A DNA stretch of 29,976 nucleotides from Bacteroides sp. CAG:530 (lineage in GTDB: Bacteria; Bacteroidota; Bacteroidia; Bacteroidales; Bacteroidaceae): assembly GCA_000434735.1 (NCBI GenBank), contig FR881279.1, positions 1 through 29,976 on the forward strand, given 5' to 3'. This document shows, piece by piece, positions 1 to 6,943 of this stretch (positions are counted from its first letter, which is position 1; the number at the start of each line of letters is the position of its first letter). The position numbers and the translations under genes are program-made. The notes under the pieces are model-generated. The model worked only from the letters and a program-made list of their open reading frames with translations. It had not been told where the DNA came from and did no database searches.

Positions 1-676
1 AGTGCATAGAAGCGATACCGCGCAATGGGTTGAAGTAGTTCATCATAGAGAACATACCCTTCTTCATTTCACCACCGTACCAAGTATTAAGGATAACCTG
101 TTCTTTAGAAGTCAAGTTAAATACAACAGCTGTTTCAGAGTTCAAACCTAATTCTTTGTAGTTTTCAACTTTTGCTTTAGAAGCGTTGTAAACAACGAAG
201 TCAGGCTGGAAGTTTTCCAATTCTTCTTTAGAAGGACGGATGAACATGTTAGTTACGAAGTGAGCCTGCCAAGCAACTTCCATGATGAAACGTACGCAAA
301 GACGAGTTGCAGGGTTAGCACCGCAATAACCATCTACTACATACAATTTCTTGTTTGACAATTCCTTTGCAGCCAAAGCTTTCAATTCTTTCCAAGTAGC
401 TTCAGATACAGGCTTGTTGTCGTTTTTATATTCTTCAGAAGTCCACCATACAGTGTTTTCGCTGGTAGCATCCTTTACCAAGAATTTATCTTTAGGAGAA
501 CGACCGGTGTAAATACCAGTCATTACGTTTACTGCACCAAGTTCAGTTTCCTGACCTTTTTCGAAACCTTCCAATCCCGGTTTTGTTTCTTCTGCGAACA
601 AAACTTCATAAGACGGATTGTGCAAAACTTCAACGGTACCAGTGATACCATACTGAGTAAGATCTAAATTTGCCAT
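1..676 (-). CDS. pckA: Phosphoenolpyruvate carboxykinase (ATP), N-terminal part, cut by window edge
   Basis: The first 225 codons of ATP-dependent PEP carboxykinase, which interconverts oxaloacetate + ATP and phosphoenolpyruvate + CO2 + ADP in the cytoplasm. In saccharolytic Bacteroidales the enzyme usually runs towards carboxylation, feeding the succinate branch (family knowledge). The reading frame is open from the ATG at 676 to the window edge. It shows the substrate-binding motif YTGRSPKDKF (Arg about residue 59) and, near the edge, WYGGEMKKGMFSMMNY, which carries the conserved metal/substrate lysines. The nucleotide P-loop lies outside the window. The gene is divergent from upp, and a Bacteroidetes -7 box lies about 110 bases upstream of the start. 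The identification is firm; the missing two thirds cannot be judged. Confidence 0.95.
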   Translation of the reverse strand, partial: MANLDLTQYGITGTVEVLHNPSYEVLFAEETKPGLEGFEKGQETELGAVNVMTGIYTGRSPKDKFLVKDATSENTVWWTSEEYKNDNKPVSEATWKELKALAAKELSNKKLYVVDGYCGANPATRLCVRFIMEVAWQAHFVTNMFIRPSKEELENFQPDFVVYNASKAKVENYKELGLNSETAVVFNLTSKEQVILNTWYGGEMKKGMFSMMNYFNPLRGIASMH

Positions 677-733
677 TGTTCAAATGATTAATTTGGTTAT
701 TATCAATTGTTTTATATGTTGCTTTGATAAAGA

Positions 734-778
734 CTCGATGTTATAGAAAGATGTTTTTCAACATCTCCCTTCGTCGAG
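734..778 (-). promoter_or_regulatory. Structured 5' leader hairpin of pckA
   Basis: On the minus strand AGATGTT-gaaa-AACATCT forms a 7-bp stem with a GAAA loop (749-766). It is enclosed by a second pairing, CTCGA (734-738) with TCGAG (774-778). The predicted transcription start falls at the outer strand, so the structure would sit at the very 5' end of the mRNA. A role in mRNA stability or translation is inference. Confidence 0.4.
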
Positions 779-783
779 CGATA

Positions 784-815
784 CAAAAGTAGTGGTTTAT
801 TTTTAAATCAACCAA
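784..815 (-). promoter_or_regulatory. pckA promoter
   Basis: Reading the minus strand, TACTTTTG (784-791) matches the Bacteroidetes -7 consensus TAnnTTTG, and a TTG lies 21 bases upstream (813-815). Transcription would start near 776, giving pckA a leader of about 100 bases. Assigned by consensus only. Confidence 0.55.
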
Positions 816-905
816 TCTTATTATTGAAAAAAATCCGTAATAACAAAAGATTTATACTTGTGTAACAAAACTGTAATTTCGACATTACAAATCAAATTTA
901 TTTCG

Positions 906-913
906 TTACTTTG
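906..913 (+). promoter_or_regulatory. Probable upp -7 box
   Basis: TTACTTTG matches seven of eight positions of TAnnTTTG and lies 51 bases before the upp ATG. No clear TTTG -33 element is visible at the usual spacing, so this is a moderate call. Confidence 0.4.
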
Positions 914-964
914 CATCCTGTTAAATACCTTATTAATAACACATAATCAAACAATCATTATATC

Positions 965-1618
965 ATGAAGGTAGTAAACTTCAGTCAGGACAATACGCTG
1001 TTGAATCAATATATCGCTGAAATACGCGATGTGAACATTCAAGGCGACAGCTTGAGATTCCGTCGTAACATAGAACGCATAGGTGAAATTATGGCTTATG
1101 AGATAAGCCGCGACTTTCCATATAAGAAGATAGAAGTACAGACTCCGCTGGCTATGGCTTGCGAGAATGTTCCTGCCGAGCAGCCTGTTATAGCTACTAT
1201 CTTACGTGCCGGGCTGCCGTTGCACCGCGGCTTCATCAACTATTTCGACCACGCTGAAAACGCTTTCGTGTCGGCTTACCGTAAGTATATAGACGAAAAT
1301 AACTTCGATATTCACATTGAATATATCGCTTCACCTCGTCTTGATGGTAAAATACTGATTCTGGTAGACCCGATGCTGGCAACCGGCGGTTCTATGGAGT
1401 TGGCTTATAAGGCGCTGCTTACTAAGGGAGAGCCTGCACACGTTCATGTGGTTTCTGTTATCGCTACAGAACAGGCAGTAGAGCACGTAAAGAATATTTT
1501 CCCTGCCGATAAAACCACTATTTGGTGTGCCGCTATCGACCCTGAACTGAATGCGCATTCATATATTGTGCCGGGGCTTGGTGATGCTGGCGATCTGTGC
1601 TATGGCGAAAAGGAGTAA
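965..1618 (+). CDS. upp: Uracil phosphoribosyltransferase
   Basis: Salvages uracil by transferring it to PRPP, giving UMP and pyrophosphate, in the cytoplasm. The 217-residue product is close to the family's usual length of about 208-216. The PRPP loop is visible as LVDPMLATGGS (about residues 133-143), and the C-terminal uracil-binding stretch appears as YIVPGLGDAGDL. It is transcribed alone, divergently from pckA, and is followed at once by an intrinsic terminator. The ATG at 965 fits the family's N-terminus and follows an A/T-rich leader without a Shine-Dalgarno sequence, as is normal in this phylum. No oddities. Confidence 0.95.
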   Translation: MKVVNFSQDNTLLNQYIAEIRDVNIQGDSLRFRRNIERIGEIMAYEISRDFPYKKIEVQTPLAMACENVPAEQPVIATILRAGLPLHRGFINYFDHAENAFVSAYRKYIDENNFDIHIEYIASPRLDGKILILVDPMLATGGSMELAYKALLTKGEPAHVHVVSVIATEQAVEHVKNIFPADKTTIWCAAIDPELNAHSYIVPGLGDAGDLCYGEKE

Positions 1619-1635
1619 AAACGCATAAATTATAG

Positions 1636-1675
1636 AATCCGTCGAGCCTTGGCATGAGGTAAGACGGATTTTTTG
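1636..1675 (+). terminator. Intrinsic terminator of upp
   Basis: AATCCGTC (1636-1643) pairs perfectly with GACGGATT (1663-1670) and is followed by a T run, 18 bases after the upp stop. Confidence 0.85.
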
Positions 1676-1750
1676 TCTCTTTACGGGGCAGAAAGACTGT
1701 GAATCAGTAATCTAAAATAATACTGAGTTCTCTAAATGACTGAAATTTCA

Positions 1751-1758
1751 TAATTTTG
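1751..1758 (+). promoter_or_regulatory. pdxB -7 box
   Basis: TAATTTTG is an exact match to TAnnTTTG, 35 bases before the pdxB ATG. The -33 region is weak (a TTC about 20 bases upstream). Confidence 0.5.
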
Positions 1759-1792
1759 CCCTCGGATAACAACTATTCGGAGATATTATATA

Positions 1793-2800
1793 ATGAAAGT
1801 AGTAATAGACAATAAGATTCCTTATATAAAAGGAGTGATAGAAACATTGGCCGACGAAGTAGTTTATTTGCCAGGCAGTGAAATGACCGCGGATGCGGTA
1901 AAAGACGCAGATGCTTTGATTATCCGCACACGTACACATTGCAATCGTGCGTTGCTTCAAGGAAGCAAGGTGAAGTTTATCGGGACTGCCACTATCGGGT
2001 TCGACCATATCGATACGGCTTATTGCAACGAGGCTGGAATAGTATGGCGTAATTGTCCGGGTTGTAATGCCGGAGCGGTAGAGCAGTACGTGCATTCTGC
2101 GTTGCTTTTGCTTCATAAGGAGCGCGGACTCGATTTAAGTAAAGCCACACTTGGCGTGGTTGGAGTAGGTCACGTGGGAAGCCGAATCGTAAAAATGGCT
2201 GAGTCTTTAGGGATGAGAGTGCTTAAAAATGACCCTCCTCGTGCCGATAATGGCGAAGAAGGATTTGTGGGAATGGGCGAGATAGTACGTAGCTGTGATG
2301 TGATAACGTTCCACACTCCGTTGGTGCGCGACGGAAATTACAAGACTTTCCATCTGGCGGACGCTGAATTCTTCGCATCGCTCCGTAATACACCTTATAT
2401 AATAAACACGTCTCGTGGCGAAGTAGTCGATACGCAGGCATTGTTGTCGGCTCTTTCTGGTAAGCGTGTGGCCGATGCAGTCATCGATGTTTGGGAAAAC
2501 GAGCCTAATATCAATCAGGAACTGTTGCACAGAGTAATTATAGGCACCCCACATATAGCGGGATATTCTGCCGATGGTAAGGCTAACGCTACCCGTATGG
2601 TGTTGGAGTCTTTCTGTGAATTCTTCCATTTGCAGCCCAAGTTTAAGATTGAACTGCCAGCGGTGGAACCTGTTTCATACCTTGATGCCGATGCTTGTCA
2701 GTTGCATAAATACAACCCCTTGGTAGACACAGAAGCGTTGAAGTCACATCCGGAACTTTTTGAACATTTAAGAGGAGATTATTCGTTGCGAAGAGAATAA
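1793..2800 (+). CDS. pdxB: Erythronate-4-phosphate dehydrogenase
   Basis: NAD-dependent oxidation of 4-phosphoerythronate, the second step of the DXP-dependent pyridoxal 5'-phosphate pathway, in the cytoplasm. The 335-residue product has the D-2-hydroxyacid dehydrogenase layout: an N-terminal substrate domain, a Rossmann loop GVVGVGHVGS (about 121-130), and catalytic residues in SRGEVVD (R208), DVWENEP (E237) and GTPHIAG (H254). A C-terminal tail beyond the core separates PdxB from PGDH-type relatives, and the cysteine-rich NCPGCNAG stretch before the Rossmann fold is typical of PdxB. The length is somewhat below E. coli PdxB (378). It is monocistronic, between the upp terminator and the acpP promoter. 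A different 2-hydroxyacid dehydrogenase is possible but less likely. Confidence 0.88.
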   Translation: MKVVIDNKIPYIKGVIETLADEVVYLPGSEMTADAVKDADALIIRTRTHCNRALLQGSKVKFIGTATIGFDHIDTAYCNEAGIVWRNCPGCNAGAVEQYVHSALLLLHKERGLDLSKATLGVVGVGHVGSRIVKMAESLGMRVLKNDPPRADNGEEGFVGMGEIVRSCDVITFHTPLVRDGNYKTFHLADAEFFASLRNTPYIINTSRGEVVDTQALLSALSGKRVADAVIDVWENEPNINQELLHRVIIGTPHIAGYSADGKANATRMVLESFCEFFHLQPKFKIELPAVEPVSYLDADACQLHKYNPLVDTEALKSHPELFEHLRGDYSLRRE

Positions 2801-2814
2801 AATGGCCCTTTTGA

Positions 2815-2839
2815 TGCACATAATATATAAAAATGTGCA
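2815..2839. other. Small inverted repeat after pdxB
   Basis: TGCACAT (2815-2821) and ATGTGCA (2833-2839) form a perfect 7-bp stem 15 bases after the pdxB stop. No T run follows on the plus strand, so it is at best a weak terminator or mRNA-end hairpin. Confidence 0.35.
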
Positions 2840-2866
2840 AATAACAGTCATTTATTTGCTTGAATA

Positions 2867-2898
2867 TTTGTGTAGAACAAGAAATATTTATTCCTTTG
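2867..2898 (+). promoter_or_regulatory. Promoter of the acpP-fabF-rnc operon
   Basis: A -33 element TTTG (2867-2870) is separated by 20 bases from TTCCTTTG (2891-2898), which matches seven of eight positions of the -7 consensus. The leader before the acpP ATG is about 35 bases and A/T-rich, suited to a highly expressed gene. Confidence 0.65.
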
Positions 2899-2939
2899 CA
2901 GCAAAAATTATTAGTTATAAACTTTAAAAATAGAAAATT

Positions 2940-3179
2940 ATGTCTGAAATCGCATCAAAAGTACAGAAAATTATCGTAGATAAGTTGGGTGTAGAAGAAT
3001 CTGAAGTAACTCCTGCTGCAAGCTTCACTAACGACTTGGGCGCAGACTCATTGGATACTGTAGAATTGATCATGGAATTCGAAAAAGAATTCGGAATCTC
3101 TATTCCTGACGATCAAGCAGAAAAGATCCAGACTGTAGGTGACGCTATTTCTTATATTGAAGCTAACTCTGCGAAATAA
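2940..3179 (+). CDS. acpP: Acyl carrier protein
   Basis: Carries growing acyl chains on a 4'-phosphopantetheine arm during fatty acid synthesis. The 79-residue acidic protein has the standard length. The attachment motif GADSLDT places the modified serine at residue 37, within the conserved four-helix pattern. It is the first gene of an operon, with fabF starting 9 bases after its stop, an arrangement that is widespread in bacteria. Its own promoter matches both consensus elements. Confidence 0.97.
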   Translation: MSEIASKVQKIIVDKLGVEESEVTPAASFTNDLGADSLDTVELIMEFEKEFGISIPDDQAEKIQTVGDAISYIEANSAK

Positions 3180-3188
3180 TTAATTCTG

Positions 3189-4454
3189 ATGGAATTAAAA
3201 AGAGTAGTTGTAACAGGTCTTGGTGCACTTACTCCGGTTGGTAATACTGTTCCAGAATTCTGGAACAATTTGCTGAATGGTGTAAGTGGAGCAGGACCTA
3301 TTACCCATTTCGATGCGTCGAAATTCAAGACTCAGTTTGCATGCGAGGTAAAGAACTTCAATCCTAACGATTTCATAGATCGTAAGGAAGCTCGTAAGAT
3401 GGACCTTTACACTCAGTATGCAGTAGTTGCCGCTAAAGAAGCGGTTGCCGATTCTGGGCTTGACGTTGATACTGAAGATCTGAATAAGATAGGCGTTATC
3501 TTAGGTGTAGGTATTGGCGGAATACGTACTTTCGAAGAAGAAGTTGCAGGTTACGAACAGACTAAAGATACTATCGGTCCTAAGTTCAGCCCGTTCTTCA
3601 TCCCGAAAATGATTGCCGATATAGCATCAGGACAGATCTCTATGATGTATGGCTTCCATGGTCCTAACTTCACTACTACATCAGCTTGTGCTTCTTCATC
3701 GAACGCTATAGCCGATGCTTTCAATTACATTCGCTTGGGTAAAGCTAACGCAATTGTAACAGGTGGTGCCGAAGCAGCCATATTCCCTGCAGGTGTAGGA
3801 GGCTTTAATGCAATGCACGCTCTTTCTACACGTAATGACGACCCGACACATGCATCACGTCCGTTCAGCGCAAGCCGCGACGGTTTCGTTATGGGTGAAG
3901 GTGCAGGTTGCTTGATTCTGGAAGAATTAGAACACGCCAAAGCACGTGGAGCTAAAATCTATGCCGAACTTGCTGGCGCAGGAGCATCGGCCGATGCTTA
4001 TCATTTAACAGCTTCTCATCCTGAAGGTCTGGGTGCGAAACTGGTAATGACCAACGCTTTGGAAGATGCTGGTATGAATCCGGAAGATATCGACTATATT
4101 AATGTACACGGAACGTCAACTCCAGTGGGAGATATCTCGGAAGTAAAAGCTATTAAGGAACTTTTCGGAGAACATGCTTATAAGCTGAACATCAGTTCTA
4201 CTAAGTCAATGACAGGACATCTTTTAGGTGCTACCGGTGCGGTAGAAGCCATTGCTTGTACGCTGTCTGTAAAGAACGACATTGTTCCGCCTACCATTAA
4301 CCATGAAGATGGTGATAACGATGAAAACATCGACTATAACTTGAACTTCACGTTCAATAAGGCACAACAGCGTACTGTGCGTGCGGCATTGAGCAATACA
4401 TTCGGTTTTGGTGGACACAATGCATGTGTAATCGTCAAAAAATACACAGAATAA
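3189..4454 (+). CDS. fabF: Beta-ketoacyl-ACP synthase II
   Basis: Condenses malonyl-ACP with acyl-ACP to elongate fatty acids. The 421-residue protein is full length for FabF. The Cys-His-His triad is visible: C167 in TTSACASSSNA, H307 in NVHGTSTPVGD and H344 in MTGHLLGATGA, with the conserved K339. The C-terminal glycine-rich stretch NTFGFGGHNA is also present. It sits between acpP (9-base gap) and rnc (2-base gap, or overlapping if rnc uses an upstream ATG), so it is certainly cotranscribed. FabB-type enzymes share the triad, but the length and the pairing with acpP favour FabF. Confidence 0.96.
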   Translation: MELKRVVVTGLGALTPVGNTVPEFWNNLLNGVSGAGPITHFDASKFKTQFACEVKNFNPNDFIDRKEARKMDLYTQYAVVAAKEAVADSGLDVDTEDLNKIGVILGVGIGGIRTFEEEVAGYEQTKDTIGPKFSPFFIPKMIADIASGQISMMYGFHGPNFTTTSACASSSNAIADAFNYIRLGKANAIVTGGAEAAIFPAGVGGFNAMHALSTRNDDPTHASRPFSASRDGFVMGEGAGCLILEELEHAKARGAKIYAELAGAGASADAYHLTASHPEGLGAKLVMTNALEDAGMNPEDIDYINVHGTSTPVGDISEVKAIKELFGEHAYKLNISSTKSMTGHLLGATGAVEAIACTLSVKNDIVPPTINHEDGDNDENIDYNLNFTFNKAQQRTVRAALSNTFGFGGHNACVIVKKYTE

Positions 4455-4456
4455 TC

Positions 4457-5422
4457 GTGTTTAGCAATATAACAGATAGGATAAGACTCTTTTTCCGCAA
4501 GGACAAGGAGCCTTATCTTTGTTTTTATAAGATACTTGGTTTCTATCCAAGAAATATCGAATATTATAAACAGGCTTTATTGCATAAGTCATCGTCTATC
4601 AAGGCGGGAAAAGGGCGTTTGCTTAACAACGAACGCTTGGAGTTCTTGGGTGACGCTATCCTGGATGCTGTAGTAGCTGATATCGTTTATAAGAAATTCG
4701 AGGGTAAGCGAGAAGGTTTTCTTACAAACACTCGCTCTAAGATAGTGCAGCGTGATACGTTGAACAGGGTGGCGGTAGAGATTGGACTCGATAAGATGAT
4801 AGTCTATACCACCAAACAGTCGTCTCACAACAGTTATATGTGTGGCAATGCTTTCGAGGCGCTGGTAGGTGCCATTTATCTGGACCGTGGCTATCGTGCG
4901 TGCAAGAAGTTCATGGAAGAACGCATCATCAATCAATACCTGAATTTGGAGAAGGTATCGCGGAAGGAGGTTAATTTCAAATCGAAACTGATAGAATGGA
5001 GTCAGAAGAATAAGTTTGAGATTAATTTCAATCTGACAGGACAGCATACCGATGAGGAACAGAATCCTGTTTTCGAAACTCTGGTATTGGTGGAGGGCAT
5101 TTCGGCTGGAGCCGGTAAGGGATATTCTAAAAAAGAATCTCAGCAAGAGGCCGCCCATGAAACATTGCAGAAAATAAAGAACGACCCACAGTTTATCGAT
5201 GCTATCTTTGCGGCAAAATTAGCCCGCGAGCAAGCTTCTGCCACTGATGCGGAAGCTGATAGTGCAAAGGCTATAGTAAACAATGTGATTCCTGAAACGG
5301 CTACACTGACAGAGGTCTCTTTGCAAGAAGAGGTCTTGCCAAAACGTTTCGATGACACTGAGAGTATTATAGCTGCTGCCGAGGAAAAGGCTTTTTTGAA
5401 TGAAGATCAAGAAGAAGCATAA
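4457..5422 (+). CDS. rnc: Ribonuclease III
   Basis: Double-strand-specific endoribonuclease that processes rRNA precursors and structured mRNAs. The signature NNERLEFLGDAILDAVV, containing the metal-binding acidic residues, is present. The second acidic cluster GNAFEALVGAIYLD and a C-terminal dsRNA-binding domain ending near AHETLQKI are also visible. I prefer the GTG at 4457, two bases after the fabF stop, because it gives an N-terminus (VFSNITDRIRLFFRKDKE) of the length I expect in relatives. An in-frame ATG at 4424 would add 11 residues and overlap fabF by 31 bases. The product of 321 residues is about 95 longer than E. coli RNase III, the excess being an N-terminal segment of about 25 residues and an acidic Ala/Glu-rich tail of roughly 80 residues after the dsRNA-binding domain. 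Confidence 0.94.
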   Translation: MFSNITDRIRLFFRKDKEPYLCFYKILGFYPRNIEYYKQALLHKSSSIKAGKGRLLNNERLEFLGDAILDAVVADIVYKKFEGKREGFLTNTRSKIVQRDTLNRVAVEIGLDKMIVYTTKQSSHNSYMCGNAFEALVGAIYLDRGYRACKKFMEERIINQYLNLEKVSRKEVNFKSKLIEWSQKNKFEINFNLTGQHTDEEQNPVFETLVLVEGISAGAGKGYSKKESQQEAAHETLQKIKNDPQFIDAIFAAKLAREQASATDAEADSAKAIVNNVIPETATLTEVSLQEEVLPKRFDDTESIIAAAEEKAFLNEDQEEA

Positions 5423-5465
5423 GCTGTAGAGAGTTTGTATATTGAACTTTCGATATGAAATAATG

Positions 5466-5496
5466 GGGAATCTCTTTGTGTGAGGGATTCCCTTTT
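5466..5496 (+). terminator. Intrinsic terminator of the acpP-fabF-rnc operon
   Basis: GGGAATC (5466-5472) pairs with GATTCCC (5486-5492) and is followed by TTTT, 44 bases after the rnc stop. It separates the operon from the small ORF at 5556. Confidence 0.8.
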
Positions 5497-5555
5497 CTGT
5501 ATTATGCGGATGAGTTATTGATAGTGTAATTGTGAATTTATAAAAGAAAAACGAT

Positions 5556-5687
5556 ATGCCTTTAAATAAGAAAAATCCGTTTGCCTTTAAAGCGAAATCG
5601 TCTGCCAAGAAGAAATCGGCAGGAAAGCGAGTAGGGAAGTCGCGTCCGGAGAAGGCGAACAATCAGCTCAACCGTCGCGTTAAATAG
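5556..5687 (+). CDS. 43-residue highly basic protein of unknown function
   Basis: An ATG-to-TAG frame of 43 codons whose product starts MPLNKKNPFAFKAK and ends NNQLNRRVK. I count 15 Lys/Arg and only one acidic residue, so it is strongly cationic and resembles a nucleic-acid- or ribosome-associated peptide in composition. I do not recognise a family. It starts 60 bases after the rnc operon terminator behind an A-rich stretch (TATAAAAGAAAAACGAT), like other starts here. Its last 8 bases overlap the convergent mnmA stop. Support is the start context, the coherent basic composition and the isolated position; a chance ORF of this length is possible. Confidence 0.5.
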   Translation: MPLNKKNPFAFKAKSSAKKKSAGKRVGKSRPEKANNQLNRRVK

Positions 5688-6744
5688 ACGAGGCGGTTAT
5701 GATGCCTCCACCCATTACGGTATCTCCGCGGTAAAGTGCGGCTGCTTGTCCTATAGCTATCGAGGTGAGCGGTTCTAACAGGTGTATGTGCAGGCGTCCG
5801 TCGGTTGTCGGAGTAACTTCGCATCGGTTGGCTTGTTTACGATAGCGTATTTTCACGATTAAGTCGTCGTGCTGGCCATATACCTCTTCGGGGCAAACGA
5901 TATTCCAGTCGCTCAATAACATTTCGTTTTGCTCAAGCGATTTAATATTATCGCTTATCACCACCTTGTTCTCTTCGGGTATAATCTGTTTTACGAATAA
6001 AGCCTTGTTCTGGTAGATGCCAAGTCCTCGGCGTTGTCCTATGGTGTAAAAAGGATATCCTTCGTGCCGACCGATGCATTGTCCTGCCTCGTCATAGAAA
6101 TCTCCCGGCACGATGCTTCCTAGTGTGATATGTTCTTTTAGGAAATTACGGTAATCCATAGGGCAGAAGCATACCCCCAAGCTATCGCGCTTAGTAGCTA
6201 CTTTCTGAAATCCGCGTTTGGCGGCTATGTTTCTTATCTCTGATTTAGTCATAGTTCCCAGTGGCAACAACATTCGCTCTATAGTAGGCTGTTTAAGTCC
6301 CCATAAAAAGAACGACTGATCCTTATCGGGGTCGGCTCCGCATGTAATGTGCCATAAACCGTTTATCATGCGTTTCTGTACATAATGTCCGGTAGCGAAC
6401 CAATAGATACCTTTTTCATCGGCTAATTGCTGCAGCAAAGGCCATTTCAGGTAGTTGTTGCATAAGGTGCATGGTACAGGCGTATGTCCTGCCATATACT
6501 CATCGATAAAATAGCTTATGATTTGTTCTTTAAAGATTTGGCGTGCGTCGTAAGTAATGTGCGGAATATGAAGCGAGTCGCATAACTGTCGTGCATCGTC
6601 CAGATATTCAGTATTATCTCCTTTTTCGTAGAAACGGAATGTTACGCCCGTTACTTCGTAACCAGCCTCTTGCAGCAGGATGGCAGCTACAGAGCTGTCA
6701 GTGCCTCCGCTCATTCCTAAAAGAACTTTATTGTTTTGCTTCAT
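5680..6744 (-). CDS. mnmA: tRNA-specific 2-thiouridylase
   Basis: Adenylates U34 of tRNA Lys/Glu/Gln and inserts sulfur to give 2-thiouridine at the wobble position. The 354-residue protein has the PP-loop LLGMSGGTDSS (about 8-18), the first catalytic cysteine in PCTLCNN (C95) and the second in LGVCFCP (C192). The tRNA-binding central domain and C-terminal barrel (IGQRRGLGIY; SIAIGQAAALY) follow. The start is set at 6744 because MKQNNKVLLGMSGG matches the family's N-terminus. Extending to 6861 would run the frame through a terminator hairpin and over the -7 box. Bacteroides often carry two mnmA paralogues, so the exact paralogue is uncertain. Confidence 0.93.
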   Translation of the reverse strand: MKQNNKVLLGMSGGTDSSVAAILLQEAGYEVTGVTFRFYEKGDNTEYLDDARQLCDSLHIPHITYDARQIFKEQIISYFIDEYMAGHTPVPCTLCNNYLKWPLLQQLADEKGIYWFATGHYVQKRMINGLWHITCGADPDKDQSFFLWGLKQPTIERMLLPLGTMTKSEIRNIAAKRGFQKVATKRDSLGVCFCPMDYRNFLKEHITLGSIVPGDFYDEAGQCIGRHEGYPFYTIGQRRGLGIYQNKALFVKQIIPEENKVVISDNIKSLEQNEMLLSDWNIVCPEEVYGQHDDLIVKIRYRKQANRCEVTPTTDGRLHIHLLEPLTSIAIGQAAALYRGDTVMGGGIITASSI

Positions 6745-6763
6745 GTTGTTTGCGTATGGGCAT

Positions 6764-6788
6764 AAAAAAAGGAGTACCGCTGTACTCC
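6764..6788 (-). terminator. Intrinsic terminator in the mnmA leader
   Basis: On the minus strand GGAGTAC-AGCG-GTACTCC, a perfect 7-bp stem with a 4-base loop, is followed by seven T. It lies between the mnmA promoter and the ATG, ending 20 bases before the start codon. It is either an attenuator of mnmA or the 3' end of a short independent RNA of about 60-65 bases. Confidence 0.75.
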
Positions 6789-6831
6789 AACCTTTGTTAA
6801 CCTTAAATCTAATACTATGAAAAACACAGTG

Positions 6832-6861
6832 CAAAGGTACGGACTTTTGGGAAACCTGCAA
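6832..6861 (-). promoter_or_regulatory. Promoter of the mnmA leader
   Basis: TACCTTTG (6832-6839) is an exact TAnnTTTG on the minus strand, with a TTG 19 bases upstream (6859-6861). Transcription would begin near 6825, about 80 bases before the mnmA ATG and upstream of the leader terminator. Confidence 0.65.
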
Positions 6862-6943
6862 GAAAATGTACCTAAAAAATCTGTTTTATAACATGTATTA
6901 AGACTATTGGTTGAATGGAAATATTTGTTAACACACTGAAGCG

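Noticed and set aside
6745..6861. 39-residue N-terminal extension of MnmA
   Set aside because: It overlaps the promoter box and leader terminator and is not expected in the family; the start at 6744 is preferred.
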